A program made the translations under genes and the position numbers. A stretch of 64,000 nucleotides of DNA from positions 1 through 64,000 of the forward strand of contig JAFRAB010000023.1 of NCBI GenBank assembly GCA_017405675.1, read 5' to 3'. The notes under the pieces were generated by a model. The model worked only from the letters and a program-made list of their open reading frames with translations. It did no database searches and was not told the origin of the DNA. The DNA is from Erysipelotrichaceae bacterium. GTDB lineage: Bacteria > Bacillota_I > Bacilli_A > Erysipelotrichales > Erysipelotrichaceae. Positions 58,130-64,000 of the stretch are shown piece after piece (position 1 is the first letter of the stretch; every line of letters begins with the position of its first letter).

Positions 58130-59777
58130 GATCTTCAAGAGTATCCTTACAGTCGCCTTCATCGTCCTGATTGCCACCACTGTTTTCGTTGTCAATGAAG
58201 CATATCGGAGTTTTACAACATCGCAATCCGAAGTTCTTAAGGCTGAAACCCAGGTAATAGCGCATGGTGTTACCAGATTTGGATTGAGTTTTCTTGATGG
58301 TCTGGACAAGTCAGACTACCGTATTACAGTTGTTGATAATAAGGGCAATGTCATCTACGATAACAGCGGCTCCGACATAACAGCCATGGACAATCACCTT
58401 AACAGAGAAGAGATCATGGAAGCTATGAATACCGGTTACGGCAATGTCATCAGACAGTCTACGACCTTAATGGAAAAGGCCATCTATACTGCGATTCTTT
58501 TACCGGACGGTAATATCATAAGATTGTCCAGTACCTATCCGTCACTCATTAACGTGCTTTCAATGGTCGTGCAGCCGTTATTGCGGGTGCTGATCCTGAT
58601 TTCCGGACTGTCTCTGCTGTTTGCCTATCATCTTACCAACCGTATCGTACAGCCTCTTAATGACCTGAATATCGATACACCGGTAGAAGGGGAATACTAT
58701 AAGGAGATAAAGCCGATCATGGAAAAGATATCTTCGCAGCAGAAGATGATCAGCCATGATAAGGAAATACTGAAAAGAAGCAGACAGGAATTTGAAACTA
58801 TTACGGCCAACATGAATGAAGGACTTATACTGCTTAACAGTGATGGCATCATCGTTGAGATCAATCAGGCTGCTGAAAACATTCTCGGTACCGGTGTAAA
58901 CATTGTAGGTTCAAGTCTTGATTCCATGCCATTGCATGAGTATTTTGACGGTCTGGTCAGGGAAGCACCGCACAGCCAGCGGGCTACCCGTAAAACCAGG
59001 ATCAACGGTAAACGGTATATTCTGGAAGCCAGTCCGCTTATTTTCGAGGGTGAACTGATCGGTACGGCACTGCTTATTTTTGATGATTCCTACAGGGAAG
59101 CCAACGAACTGATGCGCAGGGAATTTGCCTCCAATGTTTCCCATGAGCTTAAAACACCTCTGCAGGCCATTTCCGGTTATGCGGAACTGTTGAGAAACGA
59201 TCTGGTCAGGGAAGAGGACCGTGAAGGCTGCGTTGATAAGATCTTTGAGGAATCAAACCGCATGATGAGACTTGTTGAGGATGTTATCAGGCTGTCGCAT
59301 CTGGATGATGAATCAGCCGTAATTCAGAAGGAAAGACTGGATCTGTACCGGCTGTGTCAGCAGTATGTGGAAACCCTCCAGGGACAGAATACCAACGATG
59401 TCAGTGTTTCCATTGAGGGCGAACAGTCATATGTCTACGGGAACCGTGATCTGCTGGAAAGCATTATTCACAATCTCTGTGACAATGCCATCAAATATAA
59501 CAGGGAAAACGGAAGTGTCATTGTTTCAGTAACTAATGACGACAAGAATGTCTTCCTTAAGGTGTCAGATACCGGTATCGGTATCGCTGAACAGGATCAG
59601 GAACAGATATTCGAAAGATTCTACCGTGTTGACAGAAGCCGTTCAAAGGCAGTCGGCGGAACCGGACTTGGTCTTTCCATCGTCAAACACGCCTGCATTC
59701 TCAATGACGGTACGATCGTCGTACAGTCCCGTCTGGGACAGGGTTCAACTTTTACCGCTACCTTCCCGAAAGCATGA
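58119..59777 (+). CDS. membrane sensor histidine kinase, PhoR-like
   Basis: A 552-residue kinase. Two transmembrane helices (about 8-28 and 150-172) enclose an extracellular sensor of about 120 residues; a short HAMP-like linker and a PAS domain (about 225-330) follow. The dimerisation/phosphoacceptor motif is SHELKTPLQAISGY with H342; ATP-binding boxes are NLCDNAIKYN, DTGIGIA and GGTGLGLSIVKHA. The layout matches Gram-positive PhoR. It overlaps the response regulator and ends at a terminator. The signal is inferred, not seen. Confidence 0.92.
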   Translation: MASKIFKSILTVAFIVLIATTVFVVNEAYRSFTTSQSEVLKAETQVIAHGVTRFGLSFLDGLDKSDYRITVVDNKGNVIYDNSGSDITAMDNHLNREEIMEAMNTGYGNVIRQSTTLMEKAIYTAILLPDGNIIRLSSTYPSLINVLSMVVQPLLRVLILISGLSLLFAYHLTNRIVQPLNDLNIDTPVEGEYYKEIKPIMEKISSQQKMISHDKEILKRSRQEFETITANMNEGLILLNSDGIIVEINQAAENILGTGVNIVGSSLDSMPLHEYFDGLVREAPHSQRATRKTRINGKRYILEASPLIFEGELIGTALLIFDDSYREANELMRREFASNVSHELKTPLQAISGYAELLRNDLVREEDREGCVDKIFEESNRMMRLVEDVIRLSHLDDESAVIQKERLDLYRLCQQYVETLQGQNTNDVSVSIEGEQSYVYGNRDLLESIIHNLCDNAIKYNRENGSVIVSVTNDDKNVFLKVSDTGIGIAEQDQEQIFERFYRVDRSRSKAVGGTGLGLSIVKHACILNDGTIVVQSRLGQGSTFTATFPKA

Positions 59778-59790
59778 ATAACTAAACATC

Positions 59791-59811
59791 AGACTGCGTG
59801 AGCAGTCTTTT
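59791..59811 (+). terminator. intrinsic terminator of the two-component operon
   Basis: Stem AGACTGC / GCAGTCT with GTGA loop and TTTT. Confidence 0.75.
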
Positions 59812-59820
59812 CTGTGCAAT

Positions 59821-59844
59821 AAAAAATCTGCCGTCAGGCAGATT
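59821..59844 (-). terminator. intrinsic terminator of the pnuC gene
   Basis: Minus strand AATCTGCC, TGAC, GGCAGATTTTTT. It is distinct from the plus-strand terminator beside it. Confidence 0.75.
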
Positions 59845-59868
59845 ATGTAGATACGTTTATAAAAAGTT

Positions 59869-60561
59869 TTATGCTGATTGGCTGTTCTGCTGCTTTTCCA
59901 TGCGGGTCCAGTTAAACAGACTGTAGATATCGTTAATGAGATATACCCGATTGCTGAGGAACAGCGGCACGTTGGTAAAGTCACCGTTCAGCATCGGTAC
60001 TCCCCACATGATCAGACGGGTAATGGCGTTGACGATGAAGAAGTAATTGAATACAGTATAGGCCTTGGCCATGAAGTAGAAAGCCAGTATTGTCACACAC
60101 ATGCCGAAGGTTGAAACCACCAGCAGATTGGAATTGAAGTATTTCAGCATCAGATAATAAGGAACGCTCATAACAACCTGTGACAGGATCGGTATCAATA
60201 GCTGTCTGGCGGTAGGGGACTTGATGCTGACATCATCGCTTTCATCGTTCTGGCGGCCTTTCAGCCAGTTAATTAATCCGTATATGGAAATAGGCAGAAC
60301 GATGAACAGTACGGTGATAACCTCACTGTAATAGCGTGTCGTAAAGGAAATGTACAGATAGATAAGGTTTCCTATGATCCCGAAGTAGTAGTTGGATATT
60401 TTGCCTTTGGCTGACAGGACCGAATTAAGAATGTTGCAGAAACCGTTGATCAGGGACGGGATGGTACTGTGGGTTATAAAACTGACAGCTGCCGTTACCG
60501 AAAGTCCGAGTGTCAGGATCAGTTTTTCAAATAGGGTCCAGTCCCTAAAGTAGTTTTTCAT
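59869..60561 (-). CDS. pnuC: PnuC-family nicotinamide riboside/mononucleotide transporter
   Basis: A 230-residue membrane protein with about seven helices. Family features include GFCNILNSVLSAKGKISNYYFG, where similar W/N-rich segments bind the riboside in PnuC, and the cytoplasmic loop GLINWLKGRQNDES after YGLIN. It takes up a vitamin B3 precursor for NAD synthesis. The ATG at 60561 has GGAG five bases upstream on the minus strand; ATGs further upstream lack a site. It lies alone between the two-component genes and the phosphate transporter. Confidence 0.85.
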   Translation of the reverse strand: MKNYFRDWTLFEKLILTLGLSVTAAVSFITHSTIPSLINGFCNILNSVLSAKGKISNYYFGIIGNLIYLYISFTTRYYSEVITVLFIVLPISIYGLINWLKGRQNDESDDVSIKSPTARQLLIPILSQVVMSVPYYLMLKYFNSNLLVVSTFGMCVTILAFYFMAKAYTVFNYFFIVNAITRLIMWGVPMLNGDFTNVPLFLSNRVYLINDIYSLFNWTRMEKQQNSQSA

Positions 60562-60680
60562 ATAGTCTCCATTTATGTAATACACTGAAGATTATAGCAT
60601 AAATAACAGATTAATACTGTTTCAGCACTCTATCAGCTGGCCGCTTTTTACTGGGTTCTGACTGCTGAAAAATCTGGTAT

Positions 60681-60734
60681 TTTACAATTCCTTTACCAAT
60701 ATTTTCTTGACGTTTCACGCCTATCTGTTATTTT
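60681..60734 (+). promoter_or_regulatory. PHO-box-like direct repeats overlapping a promoter
   Basis: Hexamers TTTACA (60681), TTTACC (60692), TTTCTT (60703) and TTCACG (60714) start every 11 bases, the arrangement of TTAACA-type repeats bound by Gram-positive PhoP dimers. A promoter follows in the same stretch: TTGACG (60707-60712), 16 bases, TATTTT (60729-60734) with an upstream TG. It drives the Na+/phosphate cotransporter. Confidence 0.5.
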
Positions 60735-60762
60735 ATTGTTAAGTAGTTGGGAGAATATTTAT

Positions 60763-62439
60763 ATGAGTACTACACAAATTATTGAAAACCTGTTAAAGCT
60801 TTCTGCAGGTATAGGCATATATCTGATAGCCTTTAAGATAATAAGCAGCAATCTGGAAGCTGTCAGTTCAGACGGACTGAAAAAGGTCTTTACCAGAATT
60901 TCCGAGAGCAAGCTGGTCGGCATGATCATCGGTGCTCTGGCCACCATTCTGATTCAGAGTTCCAGTGCTGTTACAGTCATGACCATCGGCTTCGTCAATG
61001 CCGGTATCATGTCACTGCGTCAGGCAGCCACGATCATTTTCGGCGGTGAAATCGGTACGACCATCTCCGGTCAGATCGTTGCCCTGGGCTTATTTGAATC
61101 CGACTTTGTAAGTCTTAATACCATCTTTTCATCCTTTGCCGGACTGGGAATAATCATTTCTTCCGTGGCTAAGGGTGATAACGGCAAGAAGATCGGTCAG
61201 ATCCTTTCCGGCTTCGGTATGCTGTTCTGCGGCCTGAACATGATGTCCTCATCAATGAGCTCCTTTGCCCAGATGGAAGAACTGCGTCTGTTCCTGGCTT
61301 CCGTTAAAAGCGGTATGCTGCTGATCGTTGCCGGTGCAGTAATCACGGCTATCATACACAGCTCCGCAGCGATGACTTCAATTGCCATTACAATGGTTGC
61401 AGCCGGACTTATTAATCTGGAACAGGGTATTTACATCACTTTAGGTGCTAACGTTGGAACCTGCTTTACCGGCTTAATGGCTGCAATGTCCAGCAATACC
61501 AACTCCAAGCGTACATCACTGATCCAGCTGATATTCAATACCGGCGGTGCTCTGATCGTATATATCGTTGATACCATCGTCAAGAGCGTTTCCGGCGGAA
61601 ACATGTCAGCCGGCATTCTTTTCGCCAGAATGTTCTCAGCTCCGCATGTTCAGCTGGCCATGTTCCATACGATCTTCAATATCGTATCCGTAGCCGTTGT
61701 ACTGCCGCTTACTGACATGCTGGTCAATCTGTCTGTTAAGCTGATTCCTGACAGGGATGAGGCCATTGAAGGCGAAAGATTCTACTTTGTTGATGAAAAC
61801 ATGCTGAGATCACCGTCACTGGCTGTTTCTCAGGTTATGAAGGAAATTATCAACATGACAGAAATCGCCATGAAGAATTTCAACACTGCCATAGACATGG
61901 TGAAAACTCAGGATTTCTCCGGTATGGAGGAGTTCAGAGCTTATGAAAAAGAGCTTAACTTCCTGAACAGAAATCTGGTTGAATATGTTGTCAAACTGTC
62001 ATCAACACCTGGTTTGTCACAGAAGGATGAGATCTTCCTTTCCACAACGCACAGAACCATCGCTGATATTGAGAGAATCGGTGACTACAGTGAAAACATT
62101 ACCGAATATGCGGCAAATCTGAAGAACCGGGAAGCCAGTTTCTCTGAAATGGCCATGAAGGAAGTCAGTGACCTGACCGAAATCGTAAATGATCTGTATG
62201 AGAAAACCATGGACTGTTACGAAAACGACAACAACAACAGTTTCATGATTGCCATGAATCTGGAAGATGAGATCGATGAACTGACTAAGCAGATGACTGA
62301 TAACCACATTGAACGTCTTAATAACGGGCAGTGTACAGCAGCAGCCGGAGCTCAGTTCATAAAGCTGGCTAATGACGTGGAAAGAATTGGCGACCATCTC
62401 ATTAACCTGATTGACCATGACTATAAGACATCACACTAG
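60763..62439 (+). CDS. Na+/phosphate cotransporter with C-terminal PhoU domain (second paralogue)
   Basis: A 558-residue paralogue of the protein at 1308-2972, with the same helix pattern in residues 1-325 and a PhoU-like tail (about 350-558). The first signature motif is normal (ILIQSSSAVT), but the second reads AIIHSSAAMT, with H199 and A202 where the paralogue has Gln and Ser. Start ATG 60763 has GGGAG upstream; a TTG at 60736 is unlikely. Placed behind PHO-box-like repeats and close to a PhoPR-type system, it is probably a phosphate-responsive transporter. Transport stoichiometry may differ from the first copy. Confidence 0.9.
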   Translation: MSTTQIIENLLKLSAGIGIYLIAFKIISSNLEAVSSDGLKKVFTRISESKLVGMIIGALATILIQSSSAVTVMTIGFVNAGIMSLRQAATIIFGGEIGTTISGQIVALGLFESDFVSLNTIFSSFAGLGIIISSVAKGDNGKKIGQILSGFGMLFCGLNMMSSSMSSFAQMEELRLFLASVKSGMLLIVAGAVITAIIHSSAAMTSIAITMVAAGLINLEQGIYITLGANVGTCFTGLMAAMSSNTNSKRTSLIQLIFNTGGALIVYIVDTIVKSVSGGNMSAGILFARMFSAPHVQLAMFHTIFNIVSVAVVLPLTDMLVNLSVKLIPDRDEAIEGERFYFVDENMLRSPSLAVSQVMKEIINMTEIAMKNFNTAIDMVKTQDFSGMEEFRAYEKELNFLNRNLVEYVVKLSSTPGLSQKDEIFLSTTHRTIADIERIGDYSENITEYAANLKNREASFSEMAMKEVSDLTEIVNDLYEKTMDCYENDNNNSFMIAMNLEDEIDELTKQMTDNHIERLNNGQCTAAAGAQFIKLANDVERIGDHLINLIDHDYKTSH

Positions 62440-62448
62440 GAGAGTTTT

Positions 62449-62691
62449 ATGAAAACAATGCTTTGGAATCTTCTCGGCAGTTTAGGCGTTTCTAAGAAAA
62501 TCAGAAAAAACCTGTTTCTGGCGCTGATTACCATCTTATATGCCCTGATCGGCTATGTACTGTGGCTGGTAATTGGAGAGCGTCTGTTTCCTGAACACAG
62601 AGACTGGATGTGGATGCTGTGCTTTGTCTGTTTTTCTGCCTTTTTCCCGGGATTCCTGTCGGGAATAATCTATCTCTACAAATACGAGTGA
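62449..62691 (+). CDS. small two-helix membrane protein
   Basis: An 80-residue protein with a basic N-terminus (SKKIRKNLF) and two hydrophobic segments (about 22-42 and 54-76). It follows the phosphate transporter by 9 bases behind TAGGAGAG and ends before a terminator, so it belongs to the same transcript. No family is recognised; a small partner of the transporter is possible. Confidence 0.75.
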   Translation: MKTMLWNLLGSLGVSKKIRKNLFLALITILYALIGYVLWLVIGERLFPEHRDWMWMLCFVCFSAFFPGFLSGIIYLYKYE

Positions 62692-62727
62692 TCAGGTCAG
62701 AATGCATCTGACAGAATGAAATTATGT

Positions 62728-62750
62728 AAAGTGCTGTAATCAGCACTTTT
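62728..62750 (+). terminator. intrinsic terminator
   Basis: Stem AAAGTGCTG / CAGCACTTT with TAAT loop and a short T tract. Confidence 0.75.
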
Positions 62751-62840
62751 CTTGTGATTCAAAGCACAGGGCATATCAACAACATTTTGGAATAAGAACG
62801 GATATAATACAGTTATTACTCAGAAAGATAATATACGACT

Positions 62841-62930
62841 ATGGATGACAGATTTGAACTGGAAAGAACAGTCGGTTCCAGATACCGTAATATCATGCAT
62901 ATAAATAGCAATGAAGAGGAACAGGCATAA
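62841..62930 (+). CDS. possible 29-residue peptide
   Basis: ATG at 62841 opens a 29-codon frame, rich in charged residues (starts MDDRFELERT, ends SNEEEQA), closed by TAA. A TATAAT at 62803-62808 could be its -10. The ribosome binding site is weak and no similarity is recognised. It may be a decayed gene start. Confidence 0.25.
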   Translation: MDDRFELERTVGSRYRNIMHINSNEEEQA

Positions 62931-62992
62931 CTTTAGTCTGTTAAAGTCAGAGGTGCTATAATTAAGTTGAAATAAATAAGGAGATAACGAAT

Positions 62993-63304
62993 ATGATTAA
63001 GATTTATGGAATGCCTACATGCCCGTACTGTGATTTTATCTATGAACAGATCAAGGACCGTAAAGACGAATTTGAGTATATCAATATTGGTGAACACATC
63101 AGCAATCTCAGTGCTTTCATGAAGCTCAGAGACAGCAGTCCTGTCTTTGATCACTGCAAGGAGATCAATGACGTTGGCGTACCTGCCTTTGTGTTTGAGG
63201 ACGGTACCGTATCAATTCGCCCGGCCGATGCCGGACTGATAAGCTACAGCACCACGCTTTCCTGCTCCATCGATGATCACAAGCAGGGAAAAATGGGCTG
63301 CTAG
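62993..63304 (+). CDS. glutaredoxin-like protein
   Basis: A 103-residue thioredoxin-fold protein with the active-site CPYC at C10-C13 (MPTCPYCDF) and the cis-proline segment VGVPAFVFEDG. The C-terminal third (about 75-103) is an extension with two more cysteines, C88 in LSCSID and the terminal C103. It probably reduces disulfides or mixed thiols in the cytoplasm. Preceded by AAGGAGA. It stands alone, followed by an IS remnant. Confidence 0.85.
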   Translation: MIKIYGMPTCPYCDFIYEQIKDRKDEFEYINIGEHISNLSAFMKLRDSSPVFDHCKEINDVGVPAFVFEDGTVSIRPADAGLISYSTTLSCSIDDHKQGKMGC

Positions 63305-63331
63305 TCAGAAAGATAAGAAAAAAGAGGATAT

Positions 63332-63545
63332 TGAAGTGAACCATTGAAAATGGACAATAAATAAAAAAGGAATACCCTCTTGTACAATGAAAGTACAGGA
63401 GGGTTTTAATATGGCAGGAAAACCAAACAAGAAGTATTCAGCGGAATTCAAGAAAGAAGCAGTAGAGAAGTATCTTAGAGGGGAAATAGGAGGGCTGATA
63501 ACTGCCTGCAGAGCAGCACAGACGGGTCTTAAGATACTGACATAA
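63332..63545 (+). mobile_element. IS3-family remnant (left end and start of OrfA)
   Basis: TGAAGTGAACCATTG followed by AAAATGGACAA at 63332-63357 resembles an IS3 left end. A 12-bp stem (63374-63385 with 63393-63404) followed by TTTA overlaps the ribosome binding site of the transposase, as in the remnant at 11.5 kb. Only the first 44 codons of OrfA remain. Confidence 0.75.
63411..63545 (+). pseudogene. IS3-family OrfA fragment, truncated after 44 residues
   Basis: The frame MAGKPNKKYSAEFKKEAVEK continues with a helix-turn-helix start (GGLITACRAAQTG) typical of IS3 OrfA, then loses similarity and stops. OrfB is absent. Not functional. Confidence 0.75.
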
Positions 63546-63606
63546 TATGGCTGCTGCAGCTTCCTGCTCTCTGACTGTATCTTTTCAGTCAATTGTGAGT
63601 AAAAGA

Positions 63607-63630
63607 AAACCCTCTTGTATCGGAGGGTTT
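63607..63630. terminator. bidirectional intrinsic terminator
   Basis: Stem AAACCCTC / GAGGGTTT with TTGTATCG loop; T-rich sequence follows on both strands. It serves the minus-strand gene beginning off the right edge. Confidence 0.7.
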
Positions 63631-63638
63631 CTCTGTTT

Positions 63639-64000
63639 TTATAATCCGTAGAAATATGTGCTGACCCAGCTATCGAGATTGTCTCTTATTTGATCGTATG
63701 TCTTGTTCTCACTGCCGACATAGAAATCCAGGAGTGTAATGTAGTAACAGTATTCTCCTTTTTTCCGCAGTATGTGATGTTCTCCGCCTTTTATGTTAGC
63801 GTTGGCTGTGAAAAGCAGTTCAAAACCGGTAAATTCAGTCTTGCCGATTTTAACTGTTATGTCTTTATCCTCAAGGTTTGTATAAGTCCCTGCGGCAGAT
63901 TCGACTCTGCTGGCTCTTTTATCAGCCATGAAGTTTTTGACCTCTATGGTATTATTCCGGTCTTTGACTTCTTCGATTGACATGATCCAGTTAAAGGCAT
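63639..64000 (-). CDS. uncharacterised protein, N-terminus beyond the right edge
   Basis: The frame is open from the window edge (AFNWIMSIEEVKDRNNTIEV) to a stop at 63639, giving about 120 visible residues. A Met lies at 63983, but the frame continues upstream without a stop and no ribosome binding site is seen there, so the true start is probably outside. The visible part is polar, with a beta-rich end (GKTEFTGFELLFTANANIKG, EYCYYITLLDFYVG). I recognise no family. Confidence 0.6.
   Translation of the reverse strand, partial: AFNWIMSIEEVKDRNNTIEVKNFMADKRASRVESAAGTYTNLEDKDITVKIGKTEFTGFELLFTANANIKGGEHHILRKKGEYCYYITLLDFYVGSENKTYDQIRDNLDSWVSTYFYGL

Noticed and set aside
1..64000. CRISPR arrays, rRNA genes or complete tRNA genes
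   Set aside because: No regularly spaced repeats and no tRNA cloverleaf or rRNA sequence were noticed on either strand while reading.

Overview
The window comes from a low-to-moderate GC, Gram-positive, strictly fermentative anaerobe. The pointers are strong AGGAGG-type ribosome binding sites, intrinsic terminators, a lipoprotein-based sugar ABC system, a group B [FeFe] hydrogenase and an NfnAB transhydrogenase. A gut Bacillota of the Erysipelotrichia/Clostridia type fits best; I cannot assign a genus from sequence alone. The theme is intracellular breakdown of plant-derived glycosides, pectin fragments and, apparently, the plant sulfosugar sulfoquinovose.

Layout. 1-3.2 kb: end of an upstream unit, an MgtC-family membrane protein and a Na+/phosphate cotransporter with a PhoU tail. 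3.2-17.3 kb: a GNAT acetyltransferase, then a rhamnoside locus: AraC regulator, GPH-family symporter, GH78 rhamnosidase, GH3 glycosidase, an IS3-family remnant, a second AraC regulator, a second GPH symporter interrupted by an in-frame TAG at codon 7, and three accessory hydrolases (HSL-type esterase, PHP phosphoesterase, esterase-D-type esterase). 17.6-24.7 kb: a five-gene operon that reads as transaldolase-type sulfoglycolysis: YihQ-like GH31 sulfoquinovosidase, GPH transporter, TalC-like transaldolase, a fused sulfolactaldehyde-reductase/cupin isomerase, and a fucose-isomerase-like protein. 24.8-29.0 kb (minus strand): GH4 alpha-galacturonidase, a GltD-like flavoprotein and a group B [FeFe] hydrogenase in one operon.

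29.1-53.3 kb (plus strand) is a near-continuous pectin/galacturonate island. It holds UxaB, UxaA, KduI, an AEC transporter, a TIM-barrel epimerase, GH105, a rhamnogalacturonan acetylesterase and GH28. A promoter with a CcpA-type cre site follows, then an ABC importer (two MalK-type ATPases, two permeases, a 710-aa lipoprotein) interleaved with five uncharacterised small membrane proteins, then KdgK, UxaC, pectin methylesterase, KDPG aldolase fused to a VOC-like domain, a second KdgK and KduD. Oligogalacturonides and rhamnogalacturonan pieces would be imported and cut in the cytoplasm. Saturated uronates go through UxaC-UxaB-UxaA and unsaturated ones through KduI-KduD; both meet at 2-keto-3-deoxygluconate, then KdgK and the aldolase give pyruvate and glyceraldehyde-3-phosphate.

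53.3-64 kb: a tightly coupled nfnA-nfnB-nadK operon (NADPH/ferredoxin balance and NADP supply), an SDR dehydrogenase, a PhoP/PhoR-type two-component system, a PnuC transporter, a second Na+/phosphate cotransporter preceded by 11-bp-spaced PHO-box-like repeats, small proteins, a glutaredoxin, another IS3 remnant, and an unknown gene running off the right edge.
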